Shown here: positions 25,700-37,519 of the stretch, one piece after another | Position numbering within the stretch: the stretch's first letter is position 1 | Layout of the letters: each line of letters opens with the position of its first letter | Assembly (NCBI GenBank): GCA_020226215.1 | Contig: CM035226.1 | Location: 66,053,455 to 66,117,454, forward strand | DNA: 64,000 nt | Direction of reading: 5' to 3' | From: Sindora glabra | Lineage: Eukaryota; Streptophyta; Magnoliopsida; Fabales; Fabaceae | The notes under the pieces: generated by a model | What the model was told of the DNA's origin: nothing | The model's input: the letters and a program-made list of their open reading frames with translations, nothing else | Database searches by the model: none | Translations under genes and position numbers: made by a program

Positions 25700-27352
25700 T
25701 GTTAGGAATTTGGATTATCATATGCAGCGGAAATTCAAAATTTGATCCGAATTCTATCTAAGATCCATGCAAAAAACATAAATCAATGATTAGGATTTTA
25801 CCTATTGGGTACTTGTGTTTCTACTAATAAAAACTTGAGAGCGGATGAATCAAACACCGGCCGGAAGGTACAACGTCTCTACAGTATCTACACGGAGTGA
25901 ACAACGACCTCTCACCCTCCACGAATTTGCTAGGATGCATTTTTCTCTCTAGGAATTAGGATTGGATGTTTTCTGAGTGATTTAGGGTTTGTATGGAAGC
26001 TTTTAACATGTTGTTAAAGTGCTACCCTTAAGTCCTTTTTTATAGAACTTGGGCAAGTCATAATCCTAGTCCAACTAGGATAATGCTTCCAAAATCCTAA
26101 TCACATTTAACAACTCATCTTATTCTTATCCTAGAGATAATGGGGAGAGATAGGACTTATCTATTAATTATCTAATATTAGATAATAATATTATCTCATA
26201 ATATAAATATCTTAATATTAGATAATTACATATAGTTATCAAATATTAAAATAATATTATCTCATAATATATTTATCTAATATCTGATAAGATAATTATT
26301 TGATATTACTTTAATATCAAATAATATCACATAATATATATATATTACATGAATTTATTATTCTTAATAATATATATGCACAAAAATAAGTCCAATTAAT
26401 TAGATATTAATATAATTAAAGTTCAATTAATTATTATCTTATTCCTACTTCTTTTGTGTGACCTTGTAGGTTCTTACTACGTTGACAATGACTTATTATT
26501 GAGCCATAGACAGTAAGCGGTATCTAGCAATACATCACTGCCACTCAAGTAGTAAAAATGTCTGTGATTCGATATCCACCTAATACATGATCAACGTTTT
26601 GTATAATAACCCTTTTGTAATAATATCCAAATTGAACTAGAGGCATGGAATGTGTCATCCTCGTCAATGTTCAATTTATATTTCTTAATACTGAGTAGAC
26701 TTAAAATAAATTATTAATATCACATATTAATTCAATTGAGCATGGCCATGTATTTCTAAATCTCACTCAATCAAGGGGCCCAAGGATATTTCTCTTTTAT
26801 GCAAGAGTAACAAAATTCCATTTATATCACTCACTTCCCTCTGCACGATTTATGACACACCCAATTAATGCCCTACTTGTCATCCTGATTAAAGGTGACA
26901 TAGGATAATATTAAAGTGAGTAATTCCTCATATAAGGAACCGTAGTGACTTTAGGTCAAAGGTTTATGTGTATTTGTGATTATATGAGAATAACTTATGA
27001 CACGTCTATCCATGCAATATTCTCATAATGGGTCAGTCCAATACATTGTTCACTAGCAATATACTCATGTATTGACTTGATATCACATATCCATGATTCA
27101 TAATCATCAGTTACTATACATGCTAGTTTCGATGTATTATTACTATGCTTTTCGTAATAATACTTAACTAGGAGCATTTTAGGAATAGCGAAGCTATTTC
27201 AAGGATAATTATTATATTAAGTTATAAATTATGCATAATAATAATAAAATTATAAAAATATAATATAATAATTAAATTGCCTAAAATATAACATAATACA
27301 TTGTGTATAACTTCAATCATCTATATGATTGGTTCTAGGACACACACTAATA
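25700..27352 (-). repeat. 5' LTR of element N
   Basis: 1653 bp, TGTTAGGAATTTGG to CACACACTAATA in plus orientation. About 11 differences from the other LTR occur in the first 150 bases, fewer later. The last bases are mutated from the canonical ...CAACA end. Confidence 0.95.
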
Positions 27353-27357
27353 ATTTA

Positions 27358-27999
27358 TTGTTAATTTATGATTTGATTATGCTGATTTGTCATTCAACAA
27401 CCCAATACTTCCAGAATATTGGGTTTATGCAAAGGATTAGTTGATTCTAGGTTGGAATGACCAATTAATTAATCAGACCTTGTATAATCATTGGAAATCT
27501 CTATTAGACTTAGGAATTAAGTTAATTGAATTCTTTTGCACAAGATGAAATATCTAAAATTAGATTCTCAAAGCACTATTAATGCAACCTAGGTGAGTGA
27601 TTACTAGAGAAATTCTAGGCACTTTATCTATTGGTTAGTAGCTAGTAGCTTTGCAATGAGGTATAACTTACTTTCAGTAATCCAACAATATAAATTAATA
27701 GTAAATCGAGCTAGAAAGTTATCTTCATTCCATAATGAATTGAATAAGGAAACCCCAAAGGTGAGTACATTTCCATCCCATTTGAATTAGATCTTTACTT
27801 AACTCATTCTAGTTTCATTTGCTTTCTTTTTGACAACTAAATTTTGTTTCACATTTTACTCTTAATTCACAATCACAATTAGTACACCTAGATAATTTAT
27901 CTTGAAATCTAGTTAGTAATCAACACTCAATCCTTGTGGAGACGATATCTTTTATACTATAACTTGACCAAACCCGTGAACTTGCGGGATTCATGTTAA
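27358..27999 (+). repeat. 5' LTR of element A, right part
   Basis: It continues the 5' LTR after the nested copia and matches 50218-50860. It ends GCGGGATTCATGTTA where the 3' LTR has ATTCACGTCA, so the canonical CA end has been lost here. Confidence 0.9.
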
Positions 28000-28004
28000 G
28001 TTTT

Positions 28005-28025
28005 TGACGCCGTTATCGGGGATTG
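28005..28025 (+). other. Primer binding site of element A (tRNA-Asp type)
   Basis: TGACGCCGTTATCGGGGATT follows the LTR by five bases. The Athila/Tat site complementary to tRNA-Asp begins TGGCGCCGTTGCCGGGGA, so this is a copy with two G-to-A type changes. Confidence 0.85.
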
Positions 28026-28206
28026 AAAAGAGTTGATACTAACAAAAAATTTTGAGTGAATTAGATTAGGTGGTTCATTTTATTTTTTTTATTTTTTATT
28101 TTTTAGTTTTTAATTTATCTTGTTATAATTTTCTTATTTTTATATAATATCTTTCTTATTTTATTCTGTTCGAGTATTACCTATTTTTTTACAGAAAATT
28201 TTGTAT

Positions 28207-29790
28207 ATGCGAAGGAGAAGTCTTGAAGGAATTCTTAACTTAGATCCGGAGATTGAAAGAGTTCTGCATAGGAGAAGGAGAGAGCAACAACTAGTACATA
28301 TCTAAGAGCTAATCAGCATTGAAATAGTGATTGAAGACATGGACGACAGGTCCCTTAGAGAATTTGTAGCACTTGACGCAACTGGGCTTCAATCTAGCAT
28401 AAGGAGGCCTACTATTGAGGCTAACAATTTCGAATTAAAGCTGGCTTTTTTATCTATGGTGCAGCAAAACCAGTTTGGTGGAGGACTAATGGAGGATCCC
28501 AACCTCCACATTCAGATTTTCTTGGAATATTATGACACAATCAAGATAAATGATGTGGCAATGGATGCCATCAAGCTTAGACTCTTCCCATTCTCCTTAA
28601 AGGACAGAGCAAGGGTTTAGTTACATTCCTTGCCACTAGGATCCATTACCACATGGGAAGAGTTATTGAGGGCTTTTCTGTCACGATATTTCCTTCTAAG
28701 CAAGACTGCTCAATTAAGGAATGAAATCACTATATTCTCTCAAAAAGAAGGTGAATCTCTATTTTATGCTTAGGATAGATATAAAGAACTTTTGAGGTTA
28801 TACCTATATCATGAGCTAGAGAAATAGCTAGTTCTTCACACTTTCTATAATGATTTGAGTTACAATACCAAGCTTATTATGGATGCTGCTGCTGGAGGTG
28901 CTTTGATTAACAAAAGGTTGGATGAAGCATATGAATTGATTGAGGACATGGCCTTGAACCACTACCAATGGTCAAATGAGAGAGGATCTTCAAAGAAAGC
29001 TCCAGGTAAGTATGAATTGGATGCTTTTAATCATTTGTCAACTAAGGTAGATGCACTAGGAAGTCTAGGTAGCAAAATAGATGCCCTTATGGCTAAATTT
29101 GATAAACTTCAAGTTAATAGTGTAAATACTACAAGTGTTACTGATTTTTCTTGTGAGATTTGTGGTATGACAGGTCACATGGCAACTAAGTGTCAATTGG
29201 GGCAGGATTCTACTGAGCAAGTGAATTATGTGCACAACAGTGGGTATGGAAAGAGAAATTCAAATGAACCCTTTGGAAACACCTATAACCCATCATGGAG
29301 GAACCACCCCAATCTATCCTATAGGCCTAACCAGCCATACAACACTCAAAACACTTACAATAAAACACCACCACCTGGTTTTCAAAACCAAAGATCCTAC
29401 AATCCACCAACTTAACCCTCTTCTACTTTTAAATTAGAAGGCCTCTTAGAGAAATTTCTTATTTCCTAAGAGAAAACTAATGAAGAGTTTAGGCAGTATG
29501 GTAGAGCCATGGAGGACTTCATTAGACAATTGTCCTCCAAAGCTGACTTATTAGCTACCCATGGAAAAATATTGGAGACCTAAATAGCTCAACAAGCTTC
29601 TGCTTCTTCCTCCAGAGCTTTTGGTCAACTCCCTGCTCAACCTGAATCAAATCCTAGGGAGCATTGTAAGGTAATCACTCTTAGAAGTAGAAGGCAATTG
29701 AGGGTTCCAAATGCCAATCAAGAAGGTGAAGAAGAGATAGTTAAGGGGGAAGTGCAGAAAGAAGACAAAAAGCTCCAAATCCTGACAATT
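28207..29790 (+). pseudogene. Athila gag of element A, with stops
   Basis: The frame starts MRRRSLEGILNLDPEIERV at 28207. The core retrotransposon gag domain follows: NNFELKLAFLSMVQQNQFGG, then LRLFPFSLKDRARV and a stop where Trp is expected at 28618. Further stops at about 28772 and 28826 also replace Trp. AAAGGALINKRLDEAYELIE precedes a zinc knuckle CEICGMTGHMATKC near 29155, then an Asn/Pro-rich tail (NTYNPSWRNHPNLSYRPN). A one-base shift near 29770 leads into the pol frame. Closely collinear with the gag of element B. Confidence 0.9.
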
Positions 29791-29795
29791 CTGAA

Positions 29796-32700
29796 GTGAG
29801 AGAAGGGGAATTACCTGAAAAGTCAAAGTATGTCCCTCCAGAACTATATAAACCACGTGTCCCTTATCCTCAAAGATTAGCAAAGGTTAAGCTTGACAAG
29901 CAGTTTGGGAAGTTCTTAGAAGTGTTGAAGAAATTGTATATCAATATCCCCTTCACTGATGCCCTTTCACAAATGCCGTCATATGCAAAGTTCTTGAAGG
30001 ATATCCTCTCAAATAAAAGAAAGCTAGATGAGCATAAGACTGTAGCACTAACAGAGGAGTGTAGTGTCATCATCCAAAATAAACTACCTCTTAAACTTAA
30101 GGACCCAGGCAGCTTCTCCATTCCTTGTGTGATTGGAAATGTCCCTATTGACTGGACATTGTGTGATTTGGGAGCAAGTGTGAGCCTCATGCCATTGTCA
30201 GTTGCAAAGAGACTGAACATAGAAGAAATGAAGCCCACCACAATTTTACTTCAGTTAGTAGATCACTTTGTGAAATACCTAGTAGGTATACTTGAGGATA
30301 TACCTATCAAGGTTGGTAAGTTTTTCATTCCTGTTGATTTTGTTGTACTTGAAATGGAAGAGGATACACAAATCCTTGTCATTTTGGGTAGACCTTTTTT
30401 GGCCACTGCAAATGCTTTAATTGATGTTAAAAATAGAAAGCTTTCATTATCTGTGGGAGATGAAAAAGTTAAGTTTAATTTGAATCAATCAATTAAATTA
30501 CCTGTTTGTGAAGATTCAATATGCAGGATTGATAAGCTAGACGAGGTTGTGAAAGAAAACCTTCTTATAGGTTGCCTTCAAGATCCACTTGAAGCATGTC
30601 AAGTAAGGGATGGAGTTGCTGAAAATGAAACTGAGGAGATTGCTGCATATGCAGAATTTTTGGAGGCAAGCCCTTCACTTTCCCTACCTGAAGAAATTGA
30701 ATCATTGGAAGTGCAGTCTAAGAACCTCTCCACTAAAGAAAAGACACCTCCTAAGGTAGAATTGAAACCTCTCTCATCTACCCTTAGGTATGAATTTTTA
30801 GGACCCCACTCCACTTATCCTGTGATTGTAAATACAAATCTAAATGCCCTTGAAACAGAAAAATTACTTAGGCAGCTTAGATTGCATAGAAAGGCCTTGG
30901 GGTACATAATTTTTAATTTGAAAGGGATTAGTCCTTCAATATACATGCATAAGATATTGATGGAGGAAAATAGTAAACCCTCCATTGAACATCAAAGAAA
31001 GCTAAATCTAAATATGAAAGAAGTTGCAAAGAAAGAAATTATGAAGTTAATTGATGTTAGGATAATCTACCTAATTTCAGATAGTCAGTGGGTTAGTCCA
31101 GTACATGTTGTCCCAAAGAAAGGGGATTAACTGTAGTGAAAAATGACAATAATGAGCTAATTCCCACTAAGACTGTCATGGGTTGGAGGATGTGTATAGA
31201 CTATAGAAAATTGAACAAAGCAACCTAAAAAGACCATTTCCCTCTCCCCTTCATTGATCAAACTTTGGAAAAGTTAGCTAAGCATTCACATTTCTGTTAC
31301 TTGGATGGTTATTTTGGTTTCTTCCAAATTCCTATACATTCAAGTGATCAAGAAAAGACCACATTCATATCTCCTTATGGCACTTTTGCATATAGGAGAA
31401 TGCCCTTTGATTTGTGTAATGCTTCTACTACATTTCAATGCTGTATGATGGCTATTTTCTCTGATTTCATTGAAAACATCATGGAAGTCTTTATGGATGA
31501 TTTTTTTATATATAGTACTTTCTTTGATAACTATTTGACTAATTTATCTCAAGTGCTGTAGCGATGTGAGGAGGTAAATTTAGTACTCAACTGGGAGAAA
31601 TGTCATTTTATGGTGAGAGAAGGGATTGTCCTTGGCCATCAAGTATCAAAGCATGGTATTAAAGTAGGCAAGGCTAAGGTAGAAATTATAGAGAAATTAC
31701 CTCCCCCAACTTCTGTAAAGGGAGTGAGGAGTTTTCTGGGACACGTTGATTTCTACCGACGCTTCATCAAAGATTTCTCTAAAATTGCCAAACCTTTAAC
31801 TAACCTGCTTGCAAAAGATGTTGCTTTTGATTTTAATCAAGATTGTTTGGATGCATTTTGCAAGTTAAAGGAGGCTTTGATTTCTGCCCTAATCATGCAA
31901 GCACCGGATTGGAGTCTACCATTTGAGGTGATGTGCGATGCTAGCGACTATGTAGTAGGCGCGGTACTTGAACAGTGAAAGGATAGGAAGGTTCATGTTA
32001 TATACTATGCCAACAAAACCTTAGATGAGGCTTAGCTAAATTATGCTACAACTGAAAAGGAACTACTAGTAGTAGTTTATGTAGTTGACAAATTTTGATC
32101 CTATTTGGTGGATTCTAAGGTAGTTGTCTTTACAGATCATGTAACAATTAGATACCTTTTGAGCAAGAAAGAAGCCAAGCCTCGCCTAATTAAATGGATT
32201 CTTTTGTTACAATAATTTGATCTAGAAATTCGAGATAAAAAAGTACAAAAAATGTGGTGGCTGATCACCTTTCAAGGTTGAAGCAGGAGTTGGAGGATGA
32301 GGTAGACAAAGAGATGCCAATAAACGATTCTCTTCCAGATGATTATCTGTTGATTGTCTCTTGTTCAGCTATTCCATGGTTTGCCGACTATATTAACTAT
32401 ATTGTGAGTGGAGTTTTACCTCCAGATGTAGGATATTAGCAGAAAAAGAAGTTTTTAGTAGAGGTAAAACATTATTTTTGGGACAAACCTCTTCTCTATA
32501 AAAGATGTGCCGATGACTTGTTCAGAAGGTGTGTGCCTCATGAAGAAATTTCTAGTATTCTGTTCCATTATCACTCTTCCCCCTATGGAGGACACTTCGG
32601 CACCTCAAGGATAGCTACAAAGATTGCCTAGGCAAGTTTCTACTGGCCAACTCTATTCAAGGATGTTCATCAGTATATGACTTTATGTGACCAATGTCAG

Positions 32701-33661
32701 AGAGTTGGTAGTATATCAAAAAGGCATGAGATGCCTTTGAACAATATTTTAGAAGTAGAAATATTCGATGTCTAGGGAATTGATTTTATGGGACCATTTC
32801 CACCTTCTTGCAGTAACAAATATATATTTGTAGCGGTAGATTATGTCTCCAAATGGGTGGAGGCAATTGCCACTCAGACATGTGATGCAAAAGTTGTAGT
32901 TAGATTCTTTAAGAAGGTGTTGTTTCCTAGATTTGGGATCCCAAGAGCAGTCATCAGTGATGAAGGGTCTCACTTTATTGCCACTCAATTTCAATCCTTC
33001 TTGAAAGGGTATGGTGTAACCCATAAGATCTCTACTCCATATCACCCACAAACTAGTGGGCAAGTAGAGCTTTCAAATAGAAAAATCAAGAGCATACTGG
33101 AAAAGACTGTGTCTAAATAAGGAGAAACTAGGCCCTCAAGTTGGATGATGCCTTATAGGCTTACAGGACTGCCTTCAAGACTCCTATTGGAATGGCACCA
33201 TTAGACTTGTTTATAGGAAACATTGTCATTTGCCGGTAGAGATGGAACAGAAGGCATATTGGGCAATAAAGTTACTAAATTTTGACTTGCAATCTGTTGG
33301 AGAGAAAAGAAAGTTTTAACTTCTTGAACTTGAAAAACTGAGAAATGATACTTACAACAATGCCAAGATGTACAAAGCAAGAATAAAGATTTAGCATGAC
33401 AAGGGCATTATGAGGAGGGAATTCCATGAAGGAGACTTAGTGTTATTGTTTAGTTCCAGATTTAAGCTCTTTCCAGGAAAGCTCAAAACAAGGTGGACTG
33501 GGCCATTTCATGTGAAAAAGGTGTATCCATTTGGAGCTGTAGAAATTTGGAGTGACAGCACCGGTAATTTCAAGATTAATGGCCAGAGATTGAAACATTA
33601 TGTTATCGAGCCACTAATAATGGCACCTCCAGGCTTATTAAAACAGGGATCGAGCTTATGA
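29796..33661 (+). pseudogene. Gypsy pol of element A (protease, RT, RNase H, integrase), frameshifted
   Basis: Protease is near 30160-30230 (LCDLGASVSLMPLSVAKRL, aspartic site DLG). RT runs 31050-31560 across a shift at about 31130: VSPVHVVPKKG, MCIDYRKLNKAT, then the active-site box FMDDF at 31492. RNase H runs to about 32240 (MCDASDYVVGAVLEQ, then a stop). Integrase is 32440-33120 with HHCC zinc-binding residues, catalytic Asp in GIDFMGPFP and ISDEGSHF, and Glu in GQVELSNRK. The C-terminal tail (33410-33661) has LFPGKLKTRWTGPF. Shifts lie near 31130, 32235 and 33200, with about ten stops, many at Trp, Gln or Arg positions. Confidence 0.9.
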
Positions 33662-34931
33662 CCTTAAACAAGCACTTCTTAGAAGCCAACCCAAGCAAAT
33701 TTTTTCATTTTTATTGCTTTTAATCTTTATTTTTTTCCTATTTTTCTCTGAGTTTCTGACTGGTTTGAGGCATTTAAGTTATTGGTTATTGATTTAAGAT
33801 GCTCATTTGTTACATTTGGTCATTATTTTTAGGTAAATTAGGTATATATGCACTTTTGCTATTTATTTTCGTGTATAGAAGGCTTAGAATTCCTTCTATA
33901 GAGATACACGGGGTACGACATGGGCTGTGTCAAACCCCGTGTACCTTACTGTCTGATTCATGTATAGAATTTTTGCATTTAATGCCTTCCAGAGAGATAC
34001 AGGGGGAACGACAGAAGCCGTGTCAAACCCCGTGTACCTTTTTATCTGATTTATTTTTGAAAATATGCTCTTTAAAATGCCTTCCAGAGAGATACACGGG
34101 GAACAACACGGGCCGTGTTAAACCCTATGTACTCTTGCGAAAATCCTTTTTAAACTTATTCTTCAAAATGCTTATTTATAGAAGAATACGGGGTACAACA
34201 CAGACTGTGTCAAACCCTGTGTTCTTGGATGATGAGCTTTTAATCACCGATTTTCTCCATTTTCCTTCATCTTCTTCAGCATCCACCACGACCCAGTTTT
34301 CCTATACCCATTTTCGACCCTTCTTCTCCCAAAATACACCGATTAAAGTATTTTTCTTAGTTATTTGAAGCATTTTCATTGTTTAATCTTTGATTTAATT
34401 GGTGCAATTGCAAGTTTTGGGTTCCTCTTGGATTTTGAGCAGTGACTTAGGGTTTTTCTATAGCATTCACGAGGTAAGAGCCTTTCACTTAAGTTCTTTG
34501 AAGAAATTTAGACTTACTTGTGTTTATTTAGCTTCAATGACAGTAGAACTTATAGGAAATGGCTAGCTCTTACTGATTGTAGTGAAATTCTTTGGAGTTT
34601 AATGTTTACCTAGAAAACCTGATTGCATAATTTACCTTATTTATTTTGCTGACCTGCCGCATTAATATCATCAAGCTTTGACTTGCATTTCCTTTGACAC
34701 TGGATACTCATTAGAATTGCTTGCTGTGACTGAGTTCTCTGCGGATAAAGTATGACTCTCAATAGCTCATTGGCACTATATGATATACTCATATATTATT
34801 GATTGATTTCTTTGCATTTATTTTAGTGTAATCTCTGAGTTTCTGAACCTAGAACTGTCCAATTTTTAAGGGAAACTCTGCCAAATTTTTTATTTTATTC
34901 TCTCTCACATTCTAGTTTTCCCATACAGATC
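33662..34931 (+). other. Non-coding spacer of element A between pol and the 3' ORF
   Basis: No conserved coding similarity is visible. It holds the four-copy hairpin repeat (33890-34230). A 189-codon open frame at 33799-34368 runs through the repeats and has no family resemblance, so it is not called as a gene. Confidence 0.7.
33880..34232 (+). repeat. Four tandem 92-94-bp units each containing a palindromic hairpin
   Basis: The core 'TACACGGGGTACGACA...TGTGTCAAACCCCGTGTA' recurs with its G-run at 33910, 34002, 34098 and 34190, so the period is 92-96 bp. Each core is an imperfect palindrome of about 40 bp (arms CACGGGGT / ACCCCGTG). CTTCCAGAGAGATAC precedes copies 2 and 3. The same core occurs twice in each LTR of element A (for example 17690, 17750, 49770 and 49860). 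Confidence 0.85.
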
Positions 34932-35936
34932 ATGTCAAAAAGAAGAAAGATGACTGCTAAGCGGACCTCTAGAGGCAGTACTTCTAGAGGGACTTCCTAT
35001 AGAGGACCTACTACCTCTTAGTTCCTAGAGTTTACAAATAAGGCCCATGTCTAGGCATTTAGTAGATATAAAGACCGATTATTTGTGGAGGGTCGATATA
35101 TAGATTGGGCAGTTTTGAGAGAGTTTGGGCTTGAGGATGAGATCAGAAAGCTCATTAGTGTAGGTGCTTAGGAGACCTTCTTTCAGATCATAGAGCCTAC
35201 ATATAGAGAGTTTATCTTGGAGTTTCTCAGCATTTTCCATCTAGAGAGATACTTCGGCACTATTGACTGTACTGATACAATGCAGTTTCGCCTCAGGAGA
35301 GTCATATATTCTATAAGTGTGACCCAGTTTTCAGTCCACATGGGGATTTACTTTGGAGACTTTGTAGCCACCCTAGAGTATAAGGATATTTGGATAAGAC
35401 TCCCTTATGGGACCCAGGAGTGGCAAGTATGGTCCGACATTGCTATCGGGAACTCTTATGATTCAACGAAGAGTAAGGCATCTAGCCTTTGGAGAGTAGC
35501 ATGGCGAGTTATCCACTCTATTCTCAGTTATACTTTGAGTGGTCGGGGGCATAGTCACGGAGTAATGGGGACAACTAACATTCTCTTCCTGTACAACATG
35601 ATATAAAGGGTCCCCATCCACATTGGAGCTGCGCTTGCACACTTCCTTTCAACTCAGACATCAGATAGACAAGTTAGGAATATTGCTGCCAGTCCATACA
35701 TCACCCAATTAGCTAGGTGATTGGGACTTTTTGATCGGGCTTATAGATCCCTTTCTGTGGCATCTCATACAGCCCTCCTTCATAGGAGCATCCTTCTAGC
35801 TATGGGGATCCAGCCTGTACAGCAGCCACCCCTTGAGGATGAGATTAATTTTCATACGGATGATGATGATACTGATGCAGCTCCTGACATGGGTCCATCA
35901 TCTTTTGCAGGCGGTAGAGTTTCATATGAGGCCTAT
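34932..35936 (+). pseudogene. ATHILA ORF-1-like (env-position) gene of element A, part 1
   Basis: One frame from MSKRRKMTAKRTSRGSTSRG, a basic Ser/Arg-rich N-terminus, to EAY at 35936, where element B has inserted. The middle matches what I know of the ATHILA ORF-1 family, which lies 3' of pol in Athila elements: EFGLEDEIRKLI, EPTYREFILEFLS, FRLRRVIYSISVTQFSVHMG, FGDFVAT, SDIAIGNSYDSTKSKASS, SLWRVAWRVIHSILSYTLSG, HGVMGTTNILFLYNMI, then an Asp-rich stretch near 35850. Stops occur at about 35022, 35052, 35169, 35604 and 35718. The function of the family is unknown. The rest lies at 47671-47880. Confidence 0.8.
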
Positions 35937-37503
35937 TGTTATGTGTGAAATGGTTTATCAATTAGCGCAACTACATACTGTCGTAAACAAGTAATAAAGT
36001 GATGAGAAAGTATCGTTCCCACGAGGATTGTTTCACTAAGTACCAAAATTAATAATCCTAATACTATTTGGCAAATCGATTAGTTGGAATTGAAGCGAGT
36101 AAATAAAGATTGATGCAAAAAATACTTAAAATAAATATGAATGCAATTGGAGTAAAGATGAAGATGAATAAAAGACCTAGGGATCATACTTCACTTAATA
36201 ATTTCGAATGGAATCATCTATCTACACCAATCCAATTTTAACTTCCTTAATTGATAGTCGAGTTTCCCTAAATTAATCACTAGCCTCTTCCAAGGTCAAG
36301 TAATTCTATAACTAATTGCTAATTCACTATATTCCTATGTGAATTACAACAACTAATCATGCATTAGGATTTGTGGAACTCATTAAGACTACATAAACTA
36401 TATGAATATATTCCTATTTCATATGTAATTTACGGTTTTAATTATAGGTTCCATACATATGTATCTCCTTCCGGTCTCAACACACATATTGAGTTCATTC
36501 AAAAGGTGGCCAATCAATTGAAAGTATTAAGAGCAATAATTAAAACTCAATCTAGGAAATAAAATCGAAATTAGTTTCAATAGATTAGAATTCAATTCGT
36601 TATTATTAAGTTACATCATCACCCTAGGAAGATGAAAAATTAGAACATAATGAAATTAAAAACAAACTCAAAATAAAATAAAAACATCATCACATTCATG
36701 ATACAAACATAAGATTATAATTACAAATGCATGAAAATAGAAATACTATCCATCCATGTAGGAGGTAAAACCTTCCATATAGGAGGAAAACCTAGCCTTC
36801 CATGTAGGAGGCATACAAGAACTAAAAGTGCATGAACTAAACTACTATCTAAGATGCATGAATCAATGAATGCTGCAAATGATCTCTACTTCTACCTATT
36901 TATAGGTGAATGAATCAGCTGCAAGTCATAAATCTTGACCATTAGCTACCAATCACATTCTTTAGCTACCACTCATGGTCTTTAACTACCCTTCTTGATT
37001 TTCGCAGCAACAATTCTTCTGACTTGTTGGTAATTTTTTACCATGAGAATGGAAGATTTACATCTTCCTGTCAACATAGGAGTTGTAGAGCCGGATCTTA
37101 ACTTTCAAATGCTGCAAAGAACTCCTAATTTTGACATTTTTATCCCAAGTTATGATCAGATTAGTAACTAAAGGTCAGATTCCGTCAGAACCACTGTTTC
37201 ATCTTCCAAGCAGAATTTGAGATCCTTAGATTCCGAACTGGGCTTTTCTTTAAACATGAAGATTGTAGGGATTTTTCTTAGCTTTGTAACCATATAAATA
37301 ACAACCTAATCCAACATCTAAAACTCCAGATATAGCTTAAAACCTGAAATAGGGTCAAAATACAGCATTATCTAAAAGATTTGATTTCATTTCAAATTCA
37401 AGACCCATTCACAAAATGCAACTAAATTTATTAAATTAAACAAGATAACATTCAAAAATGCATCATACAAGGAAAAATAAATATGTAAATATTTTACGTA
37501 TCA
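35937..37503 (-). repeat. 3' LTR of element B
   Basis: 1567 bp, starting TGTTATGTGTGAAATGG and ending TTTACGTATCA in plus orientation. It pairs with 46100-47665. It contains short open frames duplicated in the other LTR, which I do not regard as genes. Confidence 0.95.
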
Positions 37504-37519
37504 AATTCCCCCACACTTA
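37504..37519 (-). other. Polypurine tract of element B, LTR-proximal
   Basis: On the minus strand TAAGTGTGGGGGAATT abuts the 3' LTR, as expected for the plus-strand priming site. Confidence 0.85.

Larger units (their letters stand above)
18115..27352 (-). mobile_element. Ty1/copia retrotransposon (element N) nested in the 5' LTR of A
   Basis: A complete 9.24-kb copia element with LTRs of 1659 and 1653 bp, both starting TGTTAGGAATT and ending in ...CACACACCAACA (mutated to CACACACTAATA in the right copy). The 5-bp target duplication ATTTA (18110-18114 and 27353-27357) is exact, and the uninterrupted target can be read in the other LTR of A near 50215. Gag-pol runs leftward in a single frame with stops but no frameshift seen. 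Confidence 0.95.

Noticed and set aside
33799..34368. 189-codon open frame after the pol of element A
   Set aside because: It runs through the hairpin repeats and low-complexity sequence; the repeated peptide follows from the tandem DNA units and matches no family.
36371..36562. 63-codon frame, also present at 46534-46725
   Set aside because: The two copies are simply the two LTRs of element B; repetition reflects LTR identity, not a conserved gene.
36740..36830. Repeated CCTTCCAT-TAGGAGG words as a CRISPR-like array
   Set aside because: Only three irregular copies within a plant LTR and no equal-length spacers; a short local tandem repeat at most.
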